NCBI GenBank assembly: GCA_035610835.1
Contig: CM069456.1
Span: 28,996,788 to 29,060,787, forward strand
Source of the DNA: Ophiura sarsii
Taxonomy: Eukaryota; Echinodermata; Ophiuroidea; Amphilepidida; Ophiuridae
Reading direction: 5' to 3'
DNA: 64,000 nt
The notes under the pieces are model-generated. The model saw only the letters and a list, made by a program, of their open reading frames with translations. It had not been told where the DNA came from and ran no database searches. Positions 22,921 to 35,044 of the stretch are shown one piece after another; position 1 is the first letter of the stretch; the number at the start of each line of letters is the position of its first letter. A program made the translations under genes and the position numbers.

Positions 22921-23534
22921 AAACTTCATCGCAAATAATTTATTTATATCATGGGTCACGGGTTAATGCACTGTGTAAAATTCTACAATCCCGGCCGCCA
23001 CTCTGTTCAAAGGCATAAAAAAATGGACTTATTTTATGCATTTTTTGCAATTCTGGGGTGTGTGGATCGTGTTTTTTTTATCAAATTGGTTAGATATCCG
23101 TCCATTTTAGAACATCTGAAATTTAAAGTGCACCCACACACCCGGGAAAGTATGCTGCCAAGGGCATATATTTTGCACGTAAATCCAATACAAAAGTTCA
23201 GAAAATCGACCAAAATATGACGTCATGACCATTGCTTCGGGACAAAATGGCGCGGTACCCCACCCCCCTATTAAGAATGCTACATGTCCTGTTAATAGTA
23301 TTGTTATTCTGTGTCTCTTGCGTCAGGACAGTTGTAATGATAAATACGATTGAACATAATTATACTGAATATGTACGTTAAGATATGGAGCAATAAGTAA
23401 AAAATAGTGGCATTTAATTCAAATTATATACATTTTGTTTTCCATTCAGGTTATTTTGAAAGTTTCTCTCCGCGTAAGGAAACGGTTGCGCTGTATAGTT
23501 ACTGGATGCGAACCAGTAAATAGTTTGAATAATA

Positions 23535-23878
23535 GGCCAAACAAAGAAGAAGGTCTGTCTCAGAAGCCCACCCGCATTGGTATGTGAAATGAGCTACGGC
23601 GCGTAGGTCTATGTGCTGGGGGCTAAAAAACTTATTCTTTTTTTTTCTCTTTTTTTTATTTTTTTATTTTTTCTTCTTTTTCTTTGTTGTTGTTGGATTT
23701 TTTTTTAAAAAGTTTAAAAAAGTTCTCCGTAAGCTTGGATAAGCAAAAAAAAAGAAGCAAAAAAAAAAAAAAAAATCGCATACCTCAGCCTATTTTCTAA
23801 AAAAAATGTTAACAAATCGCACAGCACTTAGCTTATTTGCACAATGTTTCTGAGACAGACCTTCTTCTTTGTTTGGCC
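23535..23878. mobile_element. MITE with ~31-bp inverted ends
   Basis: The ends ggccaaacaaagaagaaggt and its complement are followed inward by a further matching ctgtctcagaa. The interior is T- and A-rich. No coding capacity. Confidence 0.8.
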
Positions 23879-24923
23879 GTATTTAACTATTACAATATTG
23901 CGTAGGAAAAATATTTGGTAAATTGTTGAACAATGGCAGATAGTATTTCACCTATTCTCTTAGACATGTTAGAAATACGATAGCATAAAATGTGTAATAC
24001 AAATAGGTATTTTAAATTGATTCAAATATGCGGTGCTCTTTCTTATTCGTTTTAGTGGTTGTCCTATTATGATTATAATTCTCTGACATAGTATGCAGGA
24101 ATTTACTATGTTTTTACAACTAAGCAACATCAACAACATGCTATAATAATCAGTTAGATTTGACTTAGTAGGCCTAACTTCATATATAGGTCTTAGGATG
24201 TTGACATTTTGCTCCTTTTAAATAGCATTACAAACACAATAGTTAATAAATACTATCATTTCTAGAATCATTGTGATCAGAATACGTATTTGTTACAATC
24301 AAAGCAAGTTTAAATTTAACCCCAAAGGGCAGTGACCGTTTGACGTTTTGGATTACTCCAATAAATGAAAACTTCATTTTTAAATAATTATTCGTATTGA
24401 CTATTGACCCGACCTTTAACTGACAATATCTCCGTAACTAATTTCGCCCATTTTGCGACCGTGCGCGCAGGATATCTAGAAAACTAAAGTGGCTAGGACC
24501 TTCAAATTTCGCCAGAATACTGTTAATAAGATAAGCTTTAAAATGAACTAGAATGGAGAATCTAACCATATGAAAACATATTTTTTTACATCTCCGTAAA
24601 AAAAGATTTTAAAAAAATCTGTGAACACAAAATCAAATCGTTACCCTAGTTAATAGTGTCCAATTGCTTAGATCCTAGTTCATTCTATGGCCTTATCAAT
24701 CAGCTTTCATTTGCATTTTGTCCCAATACTCTACAATAAATAGTTTTGAGATATCTTGCGCGCAAGGTGTCCTCGTAGCAAAAAATGATGGTCACCGTTT
24801 CCATGGCAACGGGTCACATGACCGACCAAGTAGCGATATTTGTTGAACCTACAACACTTTAACATTAACAGTACCTTTAATATTGGAGAAAAATTAGTTT
24901 TAGTAAAAAGGGCTCATTTCCCT
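23879..24923. other. Intergenic stretch, no gene seen
   Basis: AT-rich; no frame or element recognised. Confidence 0.5.
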
Positions 24924-25161
24924 TTAATGTAAAATAATTCGATTAACACGGTTTATCAGTCGATAAACCGTGTTGATCGCCGATAAACACTGATAAACTA
25001 TTTTCGAGCGAATAACAGTGTTTTTCAATTTGATAAACAGTGTCGATAAACTATGTTTTTCGCTCGAAAAACATAGTTTATCGGTCAAAAAACATTGTTT
25101 TTCGACCGATAACCGTGTTTTGCGACTGATAAACCGTGTTTATCAAATTATTATACATTAA
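24924..25161. mobile_element. TTAA-bordered foldback with nested palindromes
   Basis: Starts and ends with TTAA. About 39-bp terminal inverted repeats (ttaatgta..., cggtttatcagtcg) enclose several shorter hairpins built from gataaaccgtgtt-like units, such as cgaaaaacatagttta against its complement. TTAA borders are the piggyBac signature, so a piggyBac-type MITE is inferred. Confidence 0.7.
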
Positions 25162-25172
25162 GCTTGCCAAAG

Positions 25173-25220
<48 letters not shown>
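25173..25220. repeat. 48-base C homopolymer
   Basis: Uninterrupted C run next to the foldback. Its length in the assembly is uncertain. Confidence 0.9.
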
Positions 25221-25750
25221 TGGAATCAAACCGGTTCGCCGCGGTTGGAGTCCAGGTTATCGTGCATCACGCTGTGGGGATGGCGCTCCATAAATTAAAT
25301 TTTCGGAGCCTATAATTATGTACCTTTGCGTGATTGCGCAATGAAGAATGGGAGTCCACCGACGCGGTGCTTCTGCTGGACTCTGTTGGATTTGGTGGTG
25401 TAAGGGTTATTCAATTTGAATTCTATATCAATTATTACAAATATGAGACGGCAAATTTACTACTACATACCCCCTTTGTATTCCTACAATAAATGTATAA
25501 CGAACTACAATAGTTTGATTAGTTCTCGCGTCCTCCGGTATTCATTCCCTGCTGAAAGTAGGCTTCGCCCATTTGGAGCTGATTAAACTATTAACATGTA
25601 TAACCTAATAAACTTCTATACGTATTTCAAAAGACACAGATTATGAATCCACTGCTATTATAATATGAATTGTTTTAAATTAGTTATACGAATGATATGA
25701 CGCAACACAATATTTTATTTGTGAGTGATTAACATCGAATAAAGAAAGTT
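25221..25750. other. Short unannotated stretch
   Basis: The first ~160 bases are more GC-rich than the surroundings. No gene or RNA is recognised. Confidence 0.4.
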
Positions 25751-26051
25751 GTACTTTAGGTCCCAGATTCTGTACTGAACTAGTACTAGTATCGGCCGAT
25801 ACTGTACGTACCCAGTACACAGTCAGTGTTCCAGTATCAGCCGATACTGGCACATATAAAATGTCCAGTATCGAGCGATACTAGAACATAATTATGTACC
25901 AGTATCGTTCGATACTTGGACAAATCTCACTAGTATCACGTGTACCAGTATCGACCGATATTTGAACACAACCAGTATCGACCGATACTGGCAACTTGTA
26001 TGTTCCAGTATAGAACGATACTGGTATAACAGTATATGAGACCTAAAGTAC
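25751..26051. mobile_element. Palindrome-cluster element, complete copy
   Basis: Bounded by gtactttaggtc and gacctaaagtac. It contains seven copies of the palindrome CCAGTATCGnnCGATACTGG (near 25789, 25833, 25863, 25898, 25948, 25971 and 26003) with variable central bases and 3-30 base spacers. The copy at 1597-1905 has the same design but a different order of spacers. It is noncoding. Confidence 0.75.
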
Positions 26052-27600
26052 ACTTTTCCAATCGGGACAATTAATATTTAACGCTTCCCAGTGTTATCAT
26101 AGTGCTAGCACGGCGATCTGTTTTTGTGTATATGGATCATTGAAATACTGAGTTTTAGTTTATTTAGTTCCAAATTGGCTAAAAATATTCGGTTTCCTGT
26201 GTACCTGCATGATTATGGTCACACGCACGCCATTTTGGCCACACGCACGCGCCACGCATGTGATGCACAGTACGCTTGCTGCCTTTACGCTCGCCCGTGT
26301 CCTTCTGTATTTATTCGCTACTGTAAGGAGGCTTCACCAATTTGGAGCTGATCAAACTATAGATATATTATTAACATCGTTAGCAATTTACAATGCTAAT
26401 CACTATACTCTTGTATAATAATGTCCCGTTCTTTCAGCAATGTAGGAAATAGACATACTAAGCCAAAAGTCATAATATTTTATGCATGCGATGCCTTAGT
26501 AAATTGTATTGTACACAGCCAAAAAGTTATTCAATATGATAATTAACTTGTATGGTAGATGACGTGCTTTCCAACTAACGCCCGCGAATTTTGCAACATT
26601 GTAATTACGCTACGATCGAAATATGGTTTGCCGGTTTTTGAATCATGTCTAATCGAAATCCCAATAAAATATTGTGTAGAAGTGATATCATGCGCGTCAC
26701 GCTCACAACTGTATGGCTGGTATGCATGAAAAGCCCGGCAATACATGTAGGTATTGGTAGACTACTACAGCAACCTCGTATCTCATAGTCGCTGATGGAA
26801 TACATGTTTGAGAAAAGAAGCCAAAGTGAAAATTCAAACATTTCTAATTATTCTAAAGTTATTCTAATTCTATTCTATTATATCAATACACAAATTCTCC
26901 GATGCGATTGAAGTCACACTCTTTACATTCACTGATTTGAAGGTGCAGCTTCTAACCCTAACCAGAATTTTATAGTCATATCGACTTTACCCAGTTTTAA
27001 ATACAATCCTAAACTCGCACCCATGAGTTCGATGGAAAACAAGCACATCTTTTTAAATCAATACTTAACGCATCAGAGAGAGAGAGTGAATTTGTATTTA
27101 TGAATTTTGAGAAGTTGTTTCATGACAGGACGAGATAGTATACGGGCTTTTGTGTAGAGCGTTCTTAATCCGAGACGAGCATAGTTTCCAACAAAAGCAC
27201 CCACTTCATGACTTCATAATCTACAATGTATTTATTTGACATGCATAATATGTGCAGATATTTTATATGTACGGTAATGATGTATAAACAATTGTAAATA
27301 CAAATAAGACACGGTATGCTTTTTCAGATCCTGTTAATAGAGTCATACATTTCGTGCGTAGGAGCGCGTATGGTCATGCAAATAGTATTTATCTACAGAA
27401 TATAGTGCGTCGTCACACAGCTAGAATATTGCCAATATATAAGAAAAACTGAAATGTTATGTAGTATGTATAAAATCATAATATAATTTAGAAGGGAGAA
27501 TGATTACTAGATTGCGAACTGTTAATAATACTCATTATTTGAGATATACATTATGTCAATGTTTCAACTGCATATGACGTAGGTTACCGGAATAATGGTG
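26052..27600 (+). repeat. Segmental duplication block C, copy 2 (array edge)
   Basis: The stretches 26470-26620 and 27340-27570 are related to 2900-3040 and 3170-3400. With the palindrome element just before it, the order matches 1.6-3.4 kb, but no Ig gene follows. It therefore marks the right edge of the array. Minus-strand frames near 26543-26841 are unsupported. Confidence 0.55.
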
Positions 27601-27829
27601 GACTACCAGACGTTGTCTACCAAAACTATAAGAATCTAAAAATCCAATTTCATAAACATGCAAGTTACCATTACTTTTAAAAATTCCACGTCAATTCGAA
27701 GAATACACTGAATGTTATACGCCATGATTCGGGTAAATGACGCATTGTTGACTTCCTTCTGTAAAATCGATCGATGAATTTATGCAAGGCCTATATTTAG
27801 AGAATAATGACTGCGTAACAACTGTTTTC

Positions 27830-27929
27830 GTGAATTTGTTTTGAAATCAGAGTTGTTTTGTTCTGGTCTGAGGAATTGTCCAATTCCGAATGACCAGAAC
27901 AACAACCGAGGATTTCAAAACAAATTCAC
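27830..27929. repeat. 100-bp hairpin
   Basis: The left arm gtgaatttgttttgaaatc and following bases pair with the right arm gatttcaaaacaaattcac over most of ~45 bases each. Confidence 0.8.
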
Positions 27930-29019
27930 AAAATTAATCTCATTCATTATTGAAAAAAATGCATATTTATCCAAATCGTTGCACCAATATAATCGCGCTA
28001 ATAATTGAATAGTTTCAGTTTATTTTGTCCACTCCTTCTAAGCTATTGAAACAGTCCAAGTCGGGTCATCCCCTCATTAACATTTTTATCTTTCAACCAA
28101 TCAGAAATAAGCTTTTATCGTGTTTCCTCATAACTCATTGAATATTCAGTTTAGGGCGTGAGGCTTTAATTTGATTGGTCGGTCAAAGAGAAAACAATCG
28201 AACACTTTGGCGCAGTACTTTCGGGCAATTATTAGTAACCTGCGCTCGTTCTCATCTAACGATTAATTTGATTGAAACGCACTTGGTACGCAGCTATCGC
28301 GATTATTCATGAAGTAATGAATGTTTATCAAAGTCGGGTGAGAGATCTTGAATTGCTTCATGTTAGTATCTTGGTGGATTCACTAATTATACAATTTTGT
28401 GCAATGTAAGTGATTGACTTGAAATACGCGGCGGGATAACTTTCTGTTATTACACACTACTTTACATATACCTTTAAGCATTCAGCTCTAAGCTCTTAAG
28501 TGATATTTGAATTATTAAACTATTATCAGCTACATCATTATGTCATTCCAAAGAAAGGCGAGTAACAAACAGTTATGTTTATCAAAGGTTTAAACAAACC
28601 ATTTCCTTTTCGGAATATGGCCCAACAGTGTTTTATCTCGCATATTGTTTACTGGTATCCGGTCCTTAAGAATCGCAGTAAATTATTTTTATTATACCAG
28701 AAATCATATTTTCGTTTATAAGTAAACGAAAATAACTGTTACAGAAAGAAGACAAAATACTACCCGTTATCCATTTTTACAAGGACAGTAGAATCTGTCT
28801 GGAGGTAGTCTGCCGCTTATCATCGCATTCCCCACCAGGTCACACTAATACCTACGAACATGTCAAAGTTAAACGCGTCACACCCTCAAATCCGTGGCTC
28901 ACATACCTAATGATTGGTAATTTCTTTGTGAGAAATTGTTTTCTTTATTATCAAAAAATTGATTTAAATTAAATTATTAATCAAAATATATTTGTTGTCC
29001 AACAAATAAAAATCTGACC
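27930..29019. other. Intergenic stretch, no gene seen
   Basis: AT-rich. A 10-bp-arm hairpin (gtttataagtaaac) lies near 28717. Nothing else is recognised. Confidence 0.5.
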
Positions 29020-29263
29020 TTAACACTTTCCATCAGTTTTAACATAATTATACAAACCAGATTTTTCAGAAACATTTCCCAACTTGCAAAATCTAACTCA
29101 AGAATTAGTGAGCCATTACTAGGCTTATTCGTACTAATTGTATTGCATTTCTCATGTTGATTCCAAATATGGTGATGAAATTCAATAATGTTGACATTTT
29201 TTAAACGTTTTGCGATATTTTGGAACTGTCGTTGGCAGACAACTGCCGCGCAGATGGTGTTAG
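29020..29263. mobile_element. TTAA-type MITE, copy 1
   Basis: Left end ttaacactttcc and a decayed complementary right end. The interior (around gatttttcagaaac and gattccaaatatgg) matches 57812-58058. The minus-strand frame 28977-29270 reads through it and is not a gene. Confidence 0.65.
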
Positions 29264-29841
29264 TACACACTTTACGTCACTATGTAATAAGGATGAATTT
29301 TATGGAATACGTTTTTGCCATTAATATTCCTCTGCAACTACTTCCAATCTCCGAGAGGTGTAGATAATGATAATGTGTTTTAACACTTTTAATGACAACC
29401 ATAACATACACATGAAAACATTTTGGACAATTTCGTGAAGAATGACCAAAAAACCTTTTTTTGCCAACTTGTCAAACATTATTGATCAACGATCGAAGTT
29501 GTTATTTACTTTGTTTGTTTCAAACACTATGATATACTTGTTCTATTCAATAGCCCGTTTTTAATTGCTAACCATGGGTATATTTAGATTTGGACGTCCG
29601 ATTGAAACACGTGTGACCATTGAACCTAAATCTAGGTCAAATGTCAATTTAACATCCACGTTAGCAATGATGTCCACCTGTTATAATATGTAATATTCTA
29701 CCAACTTCAAGGAATATTAGACCATGACCGGGAAAAAACCCAAAATGGATCCATGCTCCCCAGTTATATTATTAGTAGGTAGCATAAAATGGCTGTCAAA
29801 AAAAATAGGTTAACTTATGGAACTACACTATGATTACACAC

Positions 29842-30222
29842 TTAAAGGCATATTATTTTAATCTTTTCCAGAGAGCGCCCTCACTTCATGATTTTTTTTA
29901 AAAAGTAGATTTTCTTGCAGATTTACATTTCTGATCATAAATCGTACATACATTCCAAGTGACAGAGCAATACGATTCCTAATTACCTCAAAATCAAGGT
30001 TTTAGAGTGAATTTAGAGTAAAAATATAAACTGTCGTTTATCACGACAGTTTATTTCACTCTAAAACCATGATTTTGAAGTAATTAAGAATCGTATCGCC
30101 CTGTAACTTGGAATGTATGTACGATTTATGATCAGAAATGTAAATCTGCAAGAAAATCTACTTTCAATTTTTTTTTCGATGTTGAGGGCGTTTCCTTGAA
30201 AGATCACATAATATACCTTTAA
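29842..30222. mobile_element. TTAA-bordered foldback, ~185-bp arms
   Basis: Starts ttaaaggcatattat and ends ataatatacctttaa. The two arms are complementary almost throughout and meet at a short centre around 30036. It has no coding potential and is piggyBac-like by its TTAA borders. Confidence 0.8.
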
Positions 30223-30296
30223 GTTAATAATGTGTAACACTTGACCGATAAAAAACTTACTGAAACAACATGAACCCTTAGCGATCTAATACTCTT

Positions 30297-31000
30297 AATA
30301 ATAATAACAATAATAATAATAATAACAGGCATTTATATAGCGCCTTACATCAAAAAGATCACAAAGCGCTTAACAAAATAACAAATAGCATATGTACAAA
30401 ATATGAATGTACATAGAAAACACAAAGAGTAGCCATCAATGTCTATCATTTAACATGTAATACAGTATACAGCAATACACTAAACAAGAATAGTACAAAT
30501 ACAGAACATGAATGCTGCACACAATTAAATAACTAAATATCCTGGTTAAAAAGATGAGTTTCAAGGACGATTTAAAAGTTCCGACCGTCTTAGAGTTACG
30601 GATATGTAAGGGAAGATTATTCAAGAGTTTTGGTCCAGCAACACAGAAAGCCCTGTCCCCGTATGTTGCTGTGGCACTTTTAGGGACTACAAGGAGTTTA
30701 CGGTTACCGAAGATTAGTACACGGACAGCAAGGGGTAAGAAGCTCTTTATACAACTAGAACAATTTTGAAAATAATGCGTTTCTTAATTGTGAGCCAGTA
30801 AAGATCGATGAGGACCTGAGTGATAAGCGTGCGTTTATTTACACCAGTCACAAGTCTAGCAGCTGAGTTTTGAACTCGCTGCAGTTTGGAGATGAGTTTG
30901 TCAGGGAGTCCGTAGAGTAGGCAGTTACAATAGTCCAGCCGTGACGTAACAAAAGCATGGACAAGCCTTGTCCTACTAAGGGGGAGTGGTGACCTTTGCG
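30297..31000 (-). mobile_element. 5'-truncated L2/CR1-like LINE, decayed
   Basis: On the minus strand the frames show [32 protein letters not shown] and, after frameshifts, NNLPLHIRNS, the C-terminal landmarks of L2/CR1 ORF2. The 3' tail is the (AAT/ATT) repeat at 30297-30328 next to tatatagcgcc. It is the same family type as 14735-15835, but broken by frameshifts. The plus-strand frame 30554-30769 is its antisense. Confidence 0.85.
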
Positions 31001-31031
31001 CTATGTTTGAAGGGGAAAATAAGAGTACCAC

Positions 31032-31405
31032 ATTACCTGGGGTAGGGTAAACCCGTCAAAATCTGAGGGCAGTGGATGGTTGCCATCTGGAAATAATTAA
31101 AATCACCATTTAGAAGAATATCCTTATAACGTAGTCTTGAATCTTATAGTATGTTTGAAACATCATTTCTCTCTCTTAATAGCTAAATCCTTATACTTTT
31201 TCTGGTATGTATGGAAGGAAAAGGCCTCTATACCTTGGTTTCAAGTAAGCATACTCTGCATCTCTGTTTGCATATATTTAAATGAAATGAATAAATGAGA
31301 TAATAACAAAGTTTATCCTTTGTTACCTTTATTCTTTGCAAACCGGAAGTAAAAGCCAAGACTCCACATGCACAATCGAAGCAGCAATGAAGGAAACATT
31401 CTGTG
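31032..31405. other. Stretch between LINE and LRR fragment
   Basis: Nothing recognised. Confidence 0.4.
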
Positions 31406-32904
31406 TCAAGTCAAATAAGCAGAGCGAAGTTGTTCCGCCTTACACTGCGTTGGATTGTCAAGAAAGCAACACGTTTCGTATTTGTCAGCTAGAATAACGA
31501 AATTGTTGATTGGTTTGAAGGATTTTCTTGAAATCATATGAAGGGGGCTATTCCGTAAATCAAGAGACTTCAACTGAGGTATTACGATAGGCGAATCTGC
31601 GAATACATTTTGCAATTGGTTATTACAAACATTAATTACCCCGATATTCTTCATATCCGTGAATAGGTCAAATGTCAAAAAAATCATTTCATTGTATTGC
31701 ATTTCTACAATCTCCAATCTGTCAGAATTCTCAAAAGCGCCCAATTCTATATAAACTGCTCACAAAAAGTTAGGAAACTTTTTTTAATCAAGTATATTTT
31801 TATTATTCATTACCCTCTTTGTATATGTTATATATCAATGGAAAGCTGAAGTGTTCCTCTTTAAAATTATACCACATTTGCAATGATCACATGTTAATGA
31901 ACTTGGCCACATGAATGAGAATGAGGCAAAGTGACAAATCAAATGTGCCAAAATTACCGTTATCTGTGCTAAACAGTCGATAGGTAATGATCAATAATCA
32001 AACCAGTCATGCTTGAGAACCATGAATGGTTTACACAAAGATTTTCACCAGTGAGCACAACACACACAAGTTAACCCTCATCTCTTTAGAAAACCATTGT
32101 TTGGGTATTTACAAGACTGACTATCTGTGGTTAACAGGTGGAAGGTCATGAAGGTAAGTGATGAAAGTTTTAGGCCTACAACTTGGAAATTTTTCTCAAT
32201 AAAGTGGATCACAGATAGTCAAGTGGATTAAGATCAGTAAGTTGTCTTGCTTGTTTTCATTACAGTGTCAATTTGTTTGTTCACACAGTAACACAAAATT
32301 GCTAATTTTGGCACATTTGATTTGTGACTTTGTCTCATTCTCATTTATGTGGGCAAGTCCAGCAACATGCCATCATTACACATTTGGTATCAATTTAAAG
32401 AAGAACACTTCAGCTTTACTTCGATATGCAACATAATACAAGAGGGTAATAGATAGTAAAAATATACTTGATTAAAAAAAGTTTCCTAACTTTTTGTGAG
32501 CAGTTTATGACAATTGATTGTGTGTCGATTTAAAAATTGACAAGATCATTACGTTCAGAAAAAAGACCAATAGGTATTGAACTTTGTGCATTAAAGCTTA
32601 AATCTAAATACCTCAAGGTATGCAGACCACAAATCGATATTGAGGGTAGATTAGCTATATCATTGTGATCTAACATCAGGTATTTCAACAATGAAAGGGA
32701 TTCAATTGTATGAACATATACATTATTTAAGGCGTTGTAGCTCACTTCAAATTTCAGAAGACTTAACAATTAAAGTGGTTGTAAAATTGAAATCGTGTTA
32801 CTATATATATTTAGGTATTTGAGATGAGTCAATGTAGTAATGTCAACTATGTGGAATTCCCGCAATTCGTTATAACTTATATGTAAATATTGACGTTTTC
32901 TTAG
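31406..32904 (-). pseudogene. Leucine-rich-repeat protein fragment, split by a transposon
   Basis: Minus-strand frames contain consecutive LRRs with LxxLxLxxNxL spacing: LKYLNIYSN and LKYLMLDHNDIANL, then LRYLDLSFN, then LKSLDLRNSPLHMI. They end in a capping-like stretch with CCFLDNPTQC. The order on the strand is 32900 to 32530, then an inserted element (31754-32505), then 31753 to 31406. An extra base in the A/T run near 32533 and an internal stop near 32770 also break the frame. Across the insertion the LRR consensus continues if the element and one TA are removed. The upstream end is cut by a LINE fragment at 32905. The capping region recalls ectodomains of LRR-type G-protein-coupled receptors, but this is only an impression. 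Confidence 0.75.
31754..32505. mobile_element. TA-flanked foldback (Tc1/mariner type) inside the LRR pseudogene
   Basis: Ends aactgctcacaaaaagttag and its complement, with TA on each side (31752-31753, 32506-32507). Arms of up to ~200 bases pair, including caaatgtgccaaaatta against its complement. No transposase; the frame at 32242-32436 is arm sequence. Confidence 0.85.
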
Positions 32905-33054
32905 GGTAAGAGAGGTAGACCTGCGGCAAGCTGGCTTGATGAAATCAAACAGATCACAGGAGCAAGCATCACAGAGGCAACTAGAGCTGCTGGTGACCGC
33001 AGACATTGGCGTTCTTTCATTCGAACCACACCGGCATTGCTGTATGCTACGTGA
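32905..33054 (+). pseudogene. LINE ORF2 C-terminal fragment
   Basis: About 49 codons to a TGA: GRPAASWLDEIKQITG, then ATRAAGDRRHWRSFI. This is the C-terminal signature of a non-LTR element of the kind found at 37350-38600. It is followed by a short (AG)n tract (33058-33076) that may be its tail. Confidence 0.75.
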
Positions 33055-33076
33055 CTAAAGAGAGAGAGAGAGAGAG

Positions 33077-33763
33077 ATTGCCTTCAAGAAGAGAAAATTT
33101 GTAACATGCGTAAGCCGTTTAAAAATTAGGTTGCGCAGTAAAACGGTTCACCAAAGACAAACGGAAAATGTGATTTACTTCATTTTTTCACGCAAAGTTA
33201 GTAACAAATATATCATTTTTACAACGTCTAAAACATTTTAAACTTTAAATTGATTTTGAAAACAAGATGGCATATTTTAAGCCATGGCAAATCAGAGTGA
33301 ATTAATACATTTTTCTGTGATTTGCAATACGTGATACGCAATGTTAACATTGGTGAGATAATGAATTATATATAATAATATATGAATTCGAGATATGTAA
33401 ACGTACACATTCGAGCACTAGTTTCGCACCCATCCTGGAACCAGAAACTTGCGCCAGCGAAATCATAATCAAATCATAATTATGGCAACAGATCAATGGA
33501 ATATGTACACCAATGTTGATGCCTAATAAGAGCATAGTATACCCCTAAATGGGGGTGGGGTGTATGGCAATAGGCCCGTACCTAAACTACCCGTCTCTAA
33601 ACAAAATGACGAATGAATGAAAATTGCTATACAAATATTCCAGTATCTTGGGGTGATTTTTCTCAGGTACAGCCTCCGTAAAACTACCGTAACTTCTTCA
33701 ATATTCATTTAATCTTTATAAACGTATACAGTTTTTTGCAGAAAAGGGTTCAATGAATCCAAC
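33077..33763. other. AT-rich stretch, no gene seen
   Basis: No recognisable feature. Two short minus-strand frames (33344-33708) are unsupported. Confidence 0.45.
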
Positions 33764-34130
33764 CATGATAATGAAATTGACCATTTTGGATTTTTTTTTA
33801 TGAAAAAACATGTTTTTTGACCCATTTTAGGTTCTGCCAAGATAACTCAAAATATATGTTGTTAAATTTTGTCAAACTAGTTTTATGATAATCGTGATAT
33901 CATTACCTTTTTGCATATCTTTTTTATCTTTTGAGTTATAGACCAAAAAGTGCCAAAAAAGGTGATTTATTTCCAAAAAAAGCACCCCGGGTAATTTTAT
34001 CAGGATTATCATAAAACTAGTATGACAAAATTTGACAAAATATATTTTGAGTTATCTCTGCAGAACCTAAAATGGGTCAAAAAACGTGTTTTTTATAATT
34101 TTTTCCAAAATGGTCAATTTCATTATCATG
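33764..34130. mobile_element. Foldback element, ~150-bp arms
   Basis: Ends catgataatgaaattgacca and its complement; the arms stay complementary through the ctagttttatgataat region. The target duplication is not clear. Noncoding. Confidence 0.8.
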
Positions 34131-34186
34131 ATATGTTCGGGTTTTTCAAACTGTCCACGAACACTTACTAACGGTTCCATAAAATG

Positions 34187-34212
34187 CCCCCCCCCCCCCC
34201 CCCCCCCCCCCC
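34187..34212. repeat. 26-base C homopolymer
   Basis: C run followed by a pyrimidine-rich stretch. The proline-rich frame across it is not a gene. Confidence 0.9.
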
Positions 34213-34354
34213 TCCTCCCTCTTTCTCTTCAACCTCCAAAAACAAATAATTCTCCTTGGTGGAAAGAAACTGGTTCTTTAAATAAAATTATATAAAGTGG
34301 TTTAGAAATGTCCCCTCTTTAATTTTGAGATTGCATGTCAATAATGTTTTGATA

Positions 34355-35044
34355 CAGCAGAGTGACCCAGAAAATGTTGAACCCAAAAATCACAAAATTC
34401 AATTTTATTTTTTTACCATTAAAATAACCAAATATTGCATAACTCGTTCACCAACTATGTGCATTATACATTTAACTTTCTGAAACATTTTAGATCATAA
34501 AAATAGGCTACACGAAACTTAAAATACGTGTAATTTTGTAAGAGGTGTTGTTTTGTATTGTAAGTGAAGTGCAAAAAAATGGTTTCATGCTACATGAGCA
34601 GAACAAGTGCCTGTTTGAAACCATTTCTGCACAGTATCTCATCAATATTCATTTATTATGTAAATCAATATTATTATTTTATAAGAGACTTTCAAAACAA
34701 AAACTGAAGTCCCCTTGACTTCATTTGAAAATGTTAATATGATAAATACAGATCAAAAGAAAGGATTGCTTAACTTACCGTACTAAGAACAGAATTAATT
34801 TTTATATCTGAACCAAGTTACAATTTTTCACTTTTACAAAAGGGCGAAAACATCCCCTGTCACACAATCAAGTGTATCTTTAGTTTGGTAAGGCCAATTT
34901 ACATGATCTAAAGTTCTCCAGAAAGCTGAATAAATTGTTTACATAACTGTTGAAAACAGAATGCCAGATTTATTTATTTTCATTTTTCATTTTTTTTTTT
35001 TTATGTTTGTGTTTTTGGGGTTCAACATTTTCTGGGTCACCCTG
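34355..35044. mobile_element. Mariner-type MITE
   Basis: Inverted ends: left cagagtgacccag then aaaatgttgaaccc, right gggttcaacattttctgg then gtcaccctg. The right end is bordered by TA and the left is preceded by TA at 34353-34354. The left tip has mutated. No transposase. Confidence 0.75.

Larger units (their letters stand above)
21950..23270. mobile_element. 1.3-kb inverted-repeat DNA element with 9-bp target duplication
   Basis: Ends are TAGGGGGG... and ...CCCCCCTA, with further matching ggggtaccgcgccattttg / caaaatggcgcggtacccc. TTAAGAATG stands directly on both sides (21941-21949 and 23271-23279). A 9-bp duplication is typical of Mutator-like elements and of some other superfamilies. 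No transposase is recognised. It carries two tRNA-like stretches and lies 31 bases after the last codon of Ig copy 4. Confidence 0.85.

Noticed and set aside
30554..30769. 71-aa plus-strand frame
   Set aside because: Antisense of the decayed L2/CR1-like LINE on the minus strand.
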